Shown piece after piece: positions 23,251-31,716 of a DNA stretch of 33,162 nucleotides. The stretch covers positions 2,481,074-2,514,235 of the forward strand of contig NZ_GG657738.1 in NCBI RefSeq assembly GCF_000158815.1, written 5' to 3'. The position numbers were made by a program, and so were the translations under genes. Origin of the DNA: Micromonospora sp. ATCC 39149. Lineage in GTDB: Bacteria; Actinomycetota; Actinomycetes; Mycobacteriales; Micromonosporaceae. A model generated the notes under the pieces. It was not told the origin of the DNA. It saw only the letters and a program-made list of their open reading frames with translations, and ran no database searches. Position 1 is the stretch's first letter. Each line of letters starts with the position of its first letter.

Positions 23251-24246
23251 TCAGGCGGTGCGGCGCTGGCGCAGCCAGAGCACCGGGCCGCTGACCAGGT
23301 AACCCACCACGATCAGAGCGAAGGTGAGCCGGACGTCGACCAGCGCGCCGACCACCGGGGCCAGCCAGAGCCACGGCGGCAGCTTCACCAGCCGGGCCAG
23401 CTTCGCGTACGGGAAGCTGGAGACCATCGCGAAGGCAAGCAGCGCCACCCCGACGATCTGCACGAGGCCGGGCAGCGGCAGGCCGAGGGCGACGGTCAGG
23501 GCCAGCACGGCCGCGGCCATCGTGGTCGGCACGCCGCAGAAGAAGCGGCCGTCCCTGGGCGAGACGTTGAACCGGGCGAGCCGGATCGCCGCGCAGGCGG
23601 CGACGAGCGCGGCGGCGACCGCTGCGGCGGCTCGCGGGGCCTCGCCGGCGAGCGAGGCGTAGACGACCACCGGGGCTGCCAGTCCGAAGGAGCACATGTC
23701 GGCCAGCGAGTCCATCTGGGCCCCGAACGGGCTGGCCACCCCGAACCGGCGGGCCAGCGCGCCGTCGAGTCCGTCGAACAACACGCAGGCGATCAGCAGG
23801 AGCGCGGCGAGGCGCACCTCGCCCTGCATGGCCACGAAGATGGCGTTGATGCCGAGCATGAGGCTGGCCAGCGTGCAGGCGTTGACCAGCGCGAACTTGG
23901 CCCGGCGGGCCGCCGTCCGCGCACCGGGCAGCAGCGGGATCGACATCGACGCCGCGTCGTCGACCGGGGCGCTGGGGCCCACGGCCGGACTCACCGGCAC
24001 GACCGCCTCGACCTCGGTGCGCCGGTACCGGTCGAGGCCGTAGCGGCGGCGCTGCCGGTCGAGGTAGCGGTGCTTGGGCGAGGCCAGGTCGGTGCCCGCG
24101 GCGGCGACGCCGTCGCGGCGCCCCACCCGGACGAGCAGCACCTGGCGGGCGAACGTGCTGCTGCGGCGCAACGGGCTCGCCCAGCGACGCCCTGCGGGGC
24201 GCGGACTGTCAGTCGTACGACGCCGGCGCCATGGGGCTCTCGGCAC
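23251..24246 (-). CDS. pssA: CDP-diacylglycerol--serine O-phosphatidyltransferase
   Basis: A 331-residue membrane enzyme that joins CDP-diacylglycerol and serine to give phosphatidylserine, the substrate of the convergent psd product. The CDP-alcohol phosphatidyltransferase signature is complete: D158-x2-D161-G-x2-A-R-x8-G-x3-D179-x3-D183, in VLFDGLDGALARRFG onward. About six to eight hydrophobic helices surround it. Residues 1-100 are a basic, Arg-rich cytoplasmic extension not needed for the fold. I chose GTG 24246 because GGAGG lies four bases upstream; a shorter form could start at ATG 23946 (MSIPLLPG) directly before the membrane domain. Confidence 0.9.
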   Translation of the reverse strand: MPRAPWRRRRTTDSPRPAGRRWASPLRRSSTFARQVLLVRVGRRDGVAAAGTDLASPKHRYLDRQRRRYGLDRYRRTEVEAVVPVSPAVGPSAPVDDAASMSIPLLPGARTAARRAKFALVNACTLASLMLGINAIFVAMQGEVRLAALLLIACVLFDGLDGALARRFGVASPFGAQMDSLADMCSFGLAAPVVVYASLAGEAPRAAAAVAAALVAACAAIRLARFNVSPRDGRFFCGVPTTMAAAVLALTVALGLPLPGLVQIVGVALLAFAMVSSFPYAKLARLVKLPPWLWLAPVVGALVDVRLTFALIVVGYLVSGPVLWLRQRRTA

Positions 24247-24515
24247 GTTTCCTCCATCACCGGATCGGGCTGGCCGCCACGAGGGCGGATGTCCGGCTGT
24301 CTCGTGCCGGACCGCTTCTGGCCCGGCAGCCGTCAAAGCGGAGTACACCATTGCACAGGGGTGGGGGGCTTGGCGATAGCTGCCGGCGGTGCTTGCATCT
24401 CTGTTGAACCGCGCGAATCGCCTCTTCATTCCCATCTCAGGCCCGATCGCCCGATTCTCCATAACCCCGCCTTCAGCCTACCGGAGGCCGTCCTCATCGA
24501 CTCGGCGGGCGGGCG
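24247..24515. other. Intergenic region upstream of pssA
   Basis: 269 bases between pssA and the next minus-strand gene upstream. It must contain the pssA promoter and any terminator of the double-Nudix gene. I found no convincing hexamer pair and no strong hairpin. Confidence 0.5.
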
Positions 24516-25424
24516 CTATGCGGCCCGATGTCCGGTTACCAGCGCCGCCACCTCGGTCATCGGCAGATCGTCGAGCCGGTCCGGCGGGAACCAGGCGGCG
24601 GCGGCCGTCGACCCACCGGCCAACTCGGTGACCCGGGCCTCGGTGGGCTCGTCTACCACCGCCCGGTAGACCACCCGCACCCCGTGCCAGTCCAGCGGCC
24701 GGCCCTCCGGCCCCAGCTCGCCGGGATCGTACCGGTGGTGGACCGCGAGCAGGTCGACCACCCGGCCGAGCTGGCCGGTCTCCTCGACCAACTCGCGGAG
24801 CAACCCGGCGGCCGGCTGCTCGCCGTGGTCGGTGCCGCCGCCGGGCAGGTGCCACAGCCCGGCCCCCGGGTACCCGTCGGCGATCAGGGTGAGCAGCACC
24901 CGCCCGGCCTGGTCGGTAACCAGCCCGTACGCCGCGAAGCGCTGCCGCCGGTCGGCCTGGACCGGCGGGTACGGGCCACGGGCCGCGCCGGGCGCGGGCT
25001 GCGGCAGCGGGGTGACCGGCAGGCCGAGCACCTCGGCGGTGAACGGCATCAGCGGCAGCCCGGCGGCCTCGTCGAGGGTCGGCCAGCGCACCAGGTCGGT
25101 GGTGCCGTCGGGCTCGTCGCGGAGCGTGCCGCCGGTCACCTCGACGGCGAAGACGATCCGGTCGGTGTGCAGCGCCACACCCGGCAGCCCGGTGACGTCC
25201 GAGACTGCGGCCAGCACGCCGGTCACCTCGACGGCGAGCCCGGTCTCCTCGGCGTACTCCCGGACCACGCCGGCCTCGGGATGCTCCCCGTGCTCCAGCC
25301 CGCCCCCGGGCACCTGCCACACCCCGGGGTAGTCGGCCGACGGGGACCCCCGTACGAGCAGAACCCGCCCGTCGCGGCCCTGACAGACCCCGTAGACCCC
25401 CACCCGCCGTCGCTGTTCCAGCAC
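24516..25424 (-). CDS. Double-Nudix hydrolase, paralogue A
   Basis: A 302-residue protein with two Nudix domains in tandem. Box 1 is at about residues 41-63 (GGLEHGE...REYAEETG) and box 2 at about 196-218 (GGTDHGE...RELVEETG); both keep the REx2EExG metal site. Such enzymes hydrolyse nucleoside diphosphates linked to another moiety; the substrate is unknown. The start is GTG 25424, because GGGAGG stands about six bases upstream and the N-terminus MLEQRRRVGVYGVC then aligns with MLEPLRRIAAYAVC of the neighbouring paralogue. An upstream ATG at 25466 lies inside an inverted repeat and has no good ribosome site. The whole protein is homologous to the next gene upstream, so they arose by duplication. 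Confidence 0.88.
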   Translation of the reverse strand: MLEQRRRVGVYGVCQGRDGRVLLVRGSPSADYPGVWQVPGGGLEHGEHPEAGVVREYAEETGLAVEVTGVLAAVSDVTGLPGVALHTDRIVFAVEVTGGTLRDEPDGTTDLVRWPTLDEAAGLPLMPFTAEVLGLPVTPLPQPAPGAARGPYPPVQADRRQRFAAYGLVTDQAGRVLLTLIADGYPGAGLWHLPGGGTDHGEQPAAGLLRELVEETGQLGRVVDLLAVHHRYDPGELGPEGRPLDWHGVRVVYRAVVDEPTEARVTELAGGSTAAAAWFPPDRLDDLPMTEVAALVTGHRAA

Positions 25425-25460
25425 CGCGCGCCTCCCGCTCCCCGGGCCGAGCACCCGGTC

Positions 25461-25510
25461 GATCATGAAGCTATCGCCTGGCGCGACCGGGCGGCGACAA
25501 CTTCATGATC
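25461..25510. repeat. 18-bp inverted repeat between the Nudix paralogues
   Basis: GATCATGAAGCTATCGCC (25461-25478) and GGCGACAACTTCATGATC (25493-25510) are inverted copies matching at 16 of 18 positions around a 14-base spacer. It lies downstream of paralogue B and upstream of paralogue A. It could be a terminator, an operator, or an insertion of a dispersed element; the outer 10 bases are perfect. Confidence 0.85.
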
Positions 25511-25560
25511 GGCTTGCGGCGGGGCGGGGCGGGGTCGGGTGCGGCGGCGGGACGTACGCG

Positions 25561-26508
25561 TCAGGCGAGGCGGGCGGCCTGGACGGCCTCGGCCGTGACC
25601 TCGGTGAGGCGGTCGGCGGGGAGCGCGCCCAGCTCGTCGCGGGCGAACCAGCGGGCCTCGCAGGTGGAGCCGCCGACGTCGGTCACGGTGGGCGGAGCGG
25701 GCTGGTCGACCATCACCCGGTAGAAGGCGCGCACGCCGTGCCAGTCGATCGGGTAGCCCTCCGGGCCGAGAGAGGCGGCGTCGCGGTGGCTGGCCACCCC
25801 GAGCAGCTCGACCAGGCGACCCCGCTGGCCGGTCTCCTCCACCAGCTCCCGGATCAGCGCCGCGCCCGGCTGCTCGCCGTAGTCGGTGCCGCCGCCGGGC
25901 AGGTGCCAGCAGCCGGCCCCCGGGTACCCGTCGGAGACCCGGGTGAGCAGCACCCGGCCCTCCGGGTCGGTGGCCACCGCGTACGCGGCGAAGCGCTGGG
26001 CGCGGTGCAGCCCGTCGGGACCGGGGACCGCGTAGAAGGAGGGGAACTCCGGGGCCTCGTCGGGCACCACGTCGGCCGAGGAGGTGGGCAGCCCGAGGGC
26101 CCGCGCGGTGAACGACCGCAGCCGCAGCTCGCGCGCCTCGGTGGGGGTGACCCAGCGGGCCAGGTCGGTGGGGCGGTCGACCCGGTCGGTCAGCGTGCCA
26201 CCGCGCACGGAGACCCGGTAGATGAGCCGGTCGGTGTGGATGGTGATGCCCCGCTCGGGCAGGGCCCGCATGTCCGCCAGCACGTCGTCCAGCCCGCAGA
26301 CGGCGACCGAGAGCCCGGTCTCGGCGGCGGTCTCCCGGACGACGGTGTGGTTCGGGTCCTCACCGTGGTCGACCGCCCCGCCGGGGAGGGACCACGTGCC
26401 GGGGGTGCCGGAGCGCTCCGATGCGCGGACCAGCAACACTCGGCCGACTGAGTCAGCACAAACTGCGTATGCCGCGATCCTGCGGAGCGGCTCCAGCATG
26501 GTGGTCAC
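25561..26508 (-). CDS. Double-Nudix hydrolase, paralogue B
   Basis: A 315-residue two-domain Nudix protein, homologous along its length to the gene downstream (shared HTDR, GGTL, DWHGVR and GGST blocks). Box 2 (about 206-228, GGTDYGE...RELVEETG) is canonical. In box 1 (about 44-66) the metal-site stretch reads RETAAETG, so Ala62 replaces the first Glu of the EE pair, which should weaken or abolish catalysis in that domain. The likely start is GTG 26508, with GGGGAGA about 10 bases upstream; ATG 26499 is the alternative. A PspC gene lies divergently upstream. The substrate is unknown. Confidence 0.87.
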   Translation of the reverse strand: MTTMLEPLRRIAAYAVCADSVGRVLLVRASERSGTPGTWSLPGGAVDHGEDPNHTVVRETAAETGLSVAVCGLDDVLADMRALPERGITIHTDRLIYRVSVRGGTLTDRVDRPTDLARWVTPTEARELRLRSFTARALGLPTSSADVVPDEAPEFPSFYAVPGPDGLHRAQRFAAYAVATDPEGRVLLTRVSDGYPGAGCWHLPGGGTDYGEQPGAALIRELVEETGQRGRLVELLGVASHRDAASLGPEGYPIDWHGVRAFYRVMVDQPAPPTVTDVGGSTCEARWFARDELGALPADRLTEVTAEAVQAARLA

Positions 26509-26652
26509 GGGGCCAAATTCTCCCCGCCGCTCGTTACCTGCATCGAAAAGAGTCGGATTCCTGACTGAACACTTGATCATCAGGGATCGGTCAGGGTAAG
26601 GATCCGGGCCGTCACCGAGGTCGGCGCGCCGCCAGGCGTGGAACGTGGAGGC

Positions 26653-27012
26653 ATGACCTCGACACCGCACCAGGCCCCGTACAAGCAGCTCCGCCGCCCC
26701 ACCACGGACCGGATGGTCGCCGGGGTGGCCAGCGGGCTCGGCCGCTACTTCGCCGTCGACCCCACCCTCGTCCGGGTGGTCTTCGCCATCGCGACGCTGG
26801 CCACCGCCGGGGTGGCCGCGCTCGCGTACCCGATCATGTGGTTCCTGATGCCGGAGGAGCCGGCCAGCGCCCCGGCCTGGCCACACCCGGCCGACCCCGC
26901 GTCACCCGGCCAGTCCCCCACTTCTGGGTACGAGCCCCAGCCGCCCCACCCGGCGACCGGCCCCCCGGCTGGCGGGGCACCGGGCGGGCCGGTGCCGCCG
27001 ACCGTCGGCTGA
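26653..27012 (+). CDS. Small PspC-domain membrane protein
   Basis: A 119-residue protein. The PspC domain occupies about residues 12-70: KQLRRPTTDRMVAGVASGLG, then YFAVDPTLVRVVFAIATLAT, a second hydrophobic stretch (VAALAYPIMWFLMP) and the domain-ending EEP. A Pro/Gly-rich tail of about 45 residues follows. PspC proteins are membrane-stress sensors or toxin-resistance partners in the phage-shock response; no PspA is present in the window. ATG 26653 is almost touching GGAGG; GTG 26638 is a possible earlier start. It converges with guaA with only seven bases between the stops. Confidence 0.9.
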   Translation: MTSTPHQAPYKQLRRPTTDRMVAGVASGLGRYFAVDPTLVRVVFAIATLATAGVAALAYPIMWFLMPEEPASAPAWPHPADPASPGQSPTSGYEPQPPHPATGPPAGGAPGGPVPPTVG

Positions 27013-27019
27013 GGCGGCG

Positions 27020-28573
<1,554 letters not shown>

Positions 28574-28619
28574 GGGCAGGAAGCCTACCGACAGTCACCA
28601 CCGCCCCGGCGCGGACCCC

Positions 28620-28704
28620 GTCCGCCCCTTCCGCGCCTCGCGGCTTCGGCGCGGCTCGGCGCGGCCCGGCCCGGCGCGGCTCGGCGCGGCGCGGCTTCGC
28701 GCGG
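28620..28704. repeat. Low-complexity GC-rich stretch upstream of guaA
   Basis: A run made of GGCGCGGC, GGCTC and GGCCC words, including two copies of GGCGCGGCTCGGCGCGGC separated by about 10 bases. It sits between the guaA start and the palindromic repeat at 28705. No gene; it may be slippage-derived. Confidence 0.6.
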
Positions 28705-28754
28705 TGAGAAGGGGACCCTTCTCTACCGTAGGCGTTAACAAGGGGCCCTTCCTT
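28705..28754 (-). repeat. 50-bp dispersed palindromic repeat, copy 2
   Basis: Read on the minus strand it begins AAGGAAGGGCCCCTT, contains GTTAACGCC and ends GAGAAGGGTCCCCTTCTC. It differs from copy 1 (9696-9745) at three of 50 positions. Its first two bases are the AA of the TAA stop codon of the GMC oxidoreductase gene (28753-28755), so the element may have supplied this stop. Confidence 0.9.
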
Positions 28755-30450
28755 ACGCGCGCAGCGCGGCGGGCGCGTGTGCCGGTACGGCCGGCCGCAC
28801 CGGCGGCACCGCCGCCACCCGCCGGTACGGGGCCCCCAGCGGCGGCCGGGGATCCTCCCCGCCCCGGTTGGGCCAGAATGACATCGCCCGTTCCGCCTGG
28901 GCGGTGATGGTCAGCGACGGGTTCACCCCGAGGTTCGCCGACACGGCCGCCCCGTCCACCACGTGCAGCCCAGGGTGCCCGTAGACCCGGTGGTACGGGT
29001 CGATCACCCCGTCGGCCGGGGTGGCCCCGATCACCGCCCCGCCGAGGATGTGCGCGGTGATCGGGATGTCGAACGGGTCGGTGAGCGACCCGCCCGGCGT
29101 GCCGCCGATCTCCTCGGCGAGCAGCCGCGCGGCGGTGTTGCCGGCGGGGATCCACGTCGGGTTGGGCGCGCCGTGACCGGGGACGGACACCAGTCGCCGG
29201 CCGAGCGGGCCGCGCCGCCAGCGGGTGGTCAGCGAGTTGTCGGCGGACTGCATGACCAGCGCGATGATGGTGCGCTGCGACCAGTCGCGAACGGAGAGCA
29301 TCCGGGCGGCGAGGCGGGGCTGGGTGAGTAGGCTGACCAGCCAGCGGCGGACCCGGTGCGGGCCGCCGTCGACCAGCAGCGACTGGAGCAGCCCCATCGC
29401 GTTGGAGCCGCGCCCGTAGCGGACCGGCTCGATGTGCGTCTGCGGGTCGGGGTGGAACGAGCTGGTGATCGCCACCCCCTCGGTGAAGTCGAGCCCCTCG
29501 GTGCGGGCCCGCCCGGGGGGCACGGACGCGCCGAGGATCGCCTCGGAGTTCGTCCGGGTCAGCTCGCCGAGGCGGTCGGAGAGGTGGGGCAGCGCGCCGG
29601 TGGCCTTCATCTCGTGCAGCAGCCGCTGGGTGCCGAGCGCCCCGGCCGCGAAGACCACCTGGTCGGCGTGCCATGCCTGGCGGCGGCTGCGCACCCAGGC
29701 GCCGGTACGGACGGTCTCCACCCGGTACCCGCCCCCGGCGGCGGGCCGCACGGCGGTGACGGTGGTCAGCGGGTGCACCTCGACGCCGAGCCGCTCGGCC
29801 AGCCACAGATAGTTCTTGACCAGGGTGTTCTTCGCCCCCTGCCGGCATCCGGTCATGCACGCCCCGCAGTGCGTGCAGCCGGTGCGCTCCGGGCCGGCGC
29901 CGCCGAAGTACGGGTCGGCGGCCGGCTCCCCCGGCCGACCGATGTGCACCCCCACGGGGGTGGCGTGGAACGTGTGCCCGACCCCCATCCGGTCGGCCAC
30001 CGCCCGCATCGCCCGGTCCGCCCGGGTGTGCATCGGGTACGGGGTGACGCCGAGCATCCGTTTCGCCTGGTCGTAGTGCCGGGCCAGCTCGGCCCGCCAG
30101 TCGGTGACGTCCCGCCACTGGGGATCGGCGTAGAACGCGTCGAGGGGCTCGTAGAGGGTGTTCGCGTAGACCAGCGAGCCGCCGCCCACGCCCGCGCCGG
30201 AGAGCACCAGCACCCCGCCGCCGGACTTGCGCTCGGCGGAACGGAGCAGGGTGATCCGTTGCAGGCCGTAGCAGCCGAGTCTCGGGGCCCACAGGAATCG
30301 CCGCAGCCGCCACGAGGTCTCGGGGAACTCGTCGTCGGCGAAGCGCCGCCCGGCCTCCAGGACGCCGACGGAGTACCCCTTCTCGGCCAGCCGCAGCGCG
30401 GTGACGCTGCCGCCGAAGCCGGACCCGATGACGAGCACGTCGTACCGCAT
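28753..30450 (-). CDS. GMC-family FAD oxidoreductase, cholesterol-oxidase (ChoD) like
   Basis: A 565-residue flavoprotein. The FAD-binding motif GSGFGG is at residues 9-14 with the ribose-binding Glu32 (VLEAG), and the GMC signature region GAGVGGGSLVYANT at 85-98. The C-terminal substrate/FAD segment is ILGGAVIGATPADGV through HVVDGAAVSANLGVNPSLTI. A cysteine cluster C192-x2-C195-x2-C198-x3-C202 (GCTHCGACMTGC) sits mid-protein, as seen in ChoD-like members. The substrate may be a sterol or another alcohol; it is not set by sequence. ATG 30450 starts right at the FAD motif. ATG 30507, preceded by GGGAGG with one-base spacing, would add 19 residues. There is no Tat or Sec signal at either start, so it is cytoplasmic. 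Confidence 0.9.
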   Translation of the reverse strand: MRYDVLVIGSGFGGSVTALRLAEKGYSVGVLEAGRRFADDEFPETSWRLRRFLWAPRLGCYGLQRITLLRSAERKSGGGVLVLSGAGVGGGSLVYANTLYEPLDAFYADPQWRDVTDWRAELARHYDQAKRMLGVTPYPMHTRADRAMRAVADRMGVGHTFHATPVGVHIGRPGEPAADPYFGGAGPERTGCTHCGACMTGCRQGAKNTLVKNYLWLAERLGVEVHPLTTVTAVRPAAGGGYRVETVRTGAWVRSRRQAWHADQVVFAAGALGTQRLLHEMKATGALPHLSDRLGELTRTNSEAILGASVPPGRARTEGLDFTEGVAITSSFHPDPQTHIEPVRYGRGSNAMGLLQSLLVDGGPHRVRRWLVSLLTQPRLAARMLSVRDWSQRTIIALVMQSADNSLTTRWRRGPLGRRLVSVPGHGAPNPTWIPAGNTAARLLAEEIGGTPGGSLTDPFDIPITAHILGGAVIGATPADGVIDPYHRVYGHPGLHVVDGAAVSANLGVNPSLTITAQAERAMSFWPNRGGEDPRPPLGAPYRRVAAVPPVRPAVPAHAPAALRA

Positions 30451-30587
30451 GGACGCATCATTACCGACGAGTAGCTCTCGCGCCACAGCCGGCTCCTGCG
30501 GGATCATCCTCCCGCCGCCGGTAATCCGAAGCTCAGCAGCCGCAACCCGGCGCGGTCTTGGGAGCGTTGTAGGGGCGGGGGTGCGAC

Positions 30588-31706
30588 ATGGCCGGACAGG
30601 CTGGAACCGGGCGTCGGCGATGGCGGGTGGCGCTGGCCGTCGTCACGGCGGCCGTCGTGGTGGCGGGCGGGGCGACGGTGGCCACCCGGCTGGTCGCCGA
30701 CCGGCAGAGCGAGCGCGGGGCCGGGCGGATCACCGCCGCGCCCACGCCGTCGCCGGCCGCGCCGAGCCCCACTCCGACGCCGGGGGCCGACGTCACCGGG
30801 CCGCTGAACCTGTTGCTGGTCGGCGTGGACACCCGGGTCAGCGTGCCCGGCTGGGAGCCGCACGGCGACGCCGTGCTCGTGGCGCACGTGACGAGGGGGC
30901 TGGACCGGGCGTACCTCTTCTCGCTCCCCCGGGACCTGCTGGTCGACATCCCGGCGTACCCGAAGGCCGGGTACCGGGGCGGGAAGACCAAGCTCACCCA
31001 CGCGATGAGCTACGGCAGCCGGGTGCCGGGCAAGCCGAAGCAGCCGAGCACCACCCAGGGGTACGAGTTGCTGCGCAGCACCGTCAGCGGGTACACCGGG
31101 CTGCGTTTCGACGCCGGCGCGGTGGTCACCTTCTCCGGCTTCGAGAAACTGGTGGACGCCGTCGGCGGGGTCGACCTCTACGTCGACCAGCGGACCGTCT
31201 CGCTGCACCGGCGGCCGGACGGCCGGCACCGCGACCCGGCGCCGAGCGGCGGCGGTTACGTCGGCCCGCAGATGGTCTACGCCAAGGGCGAGCGGCACCT
31301 CAACGGCTGGCAGGCGCTGGACTACGCCCGGCAGCGCTACGGCCTCGACGGCGGCGACTACGCCCGGCAGCGCCACCAGCAGCAGCTCATCCGGGCGCTG
31401 ATGACGAAGATGCAGGCCGAGGGCCTGCCCCGGCAGCCGGACCGGGTCGAGCAGGTCGTCGGCGCGCTCGGCGACACCCTCGTCTACGCCGGCGGGCCGC
31501 GGATCGTCGACCTCGCGTACGCCCTCGGCGGGCTGCCCGCCGACCGGCTCGTCCTGGTCGGGCTGCCGGGCGAGGGGGTGGGCCGGGGCAGCGCCTACCG
31601 TGGCGAGCAGCTCAAGCCGGTCGGCCGGCAGTTCCTGACCGCGCTGGAGGAGGGTCGGGCCGAGCAGTACCTCGCCGACCACCCGGAGCTGGTGGTGAAG
31701 CGATAG
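30588..31706 (+). CDS. LCP (LytR-CpsA-Psr) family cell-wall polymer ligase
   Basis: A 372-residue single-span membrane protein. A short basic N-terminus and one helix (about 12-35) are followed by a Thr/Pro-rich stalk, then the LCP catalytic domain outside the cell. Conserved blocks are LNLLLVGVDTR, GDAVLVAHVTRG, FSLPRDLLVDIP (pyrophosphate-contacting Arg-Asp), GKTKLTHAMSYG, VVTFSGFEKLVDAVGGVDL and ALDYARQRYG with RQRHQQQLIRAL. These proteins attach wall polymers such as teichoic acids or arabinogalactan from lipid carriers to peptidoglycan. The ATG at 30588 has a G-rich stretch (AGGGGCGGGGG) upstream. It converges with the M1 peptidase gene with only 10 bases between the stops. Confidence 0.94.
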   Translation: MAGQAGTGRRRWRVALAVVTAAVVVAGGATVATRLVADRQSERGAGRITAAPTPSPAAPSPTPTPGADVTGPLNLLLVGVDTRVSVPGWEPHGDAVLVAHVTRGLDRAYLFSLPRDLLVDIPAYPKAGYRGGKTKLTHAMSYGSRVPGKPKQPSTTQGYELLRSTVSGYTGLRFDAGAVVTFSGFEKLVDAVGGVDLYVDQRTVSLHRRPDGRHRDPAPSGGGYVGPQMVYAKGERHLNGWQALDYARQRYGLDGGDYARQRHQQQLIRALMTKMQAEGLPRQPDRVEQVVGALGDTLVYAGGPRIVDLAYALGGLPADRLVLVGLPGEGVGRGSAYRGEQLKPVGRQFLTALEEGRAEQYLADHPELVVKR

Positions 31707-31716
31707 GCAGCCGGGA

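Noticed and set aside
22778..23695. Minus-strand frame spanning the psd 3' end and pssA 3' end
   Set aside because: It crosses a perfect bidirectional terminator and overlaps two well-supported genes; the composition is antisense-like.
28620..28704. C-terminal extension of the GMC oxidoreductase or a small gene in the GC-rich stretch
   Set aside because: The oxidoreductase frame stops at 28753. The stretch is a simple-sequence run with no coding signal.
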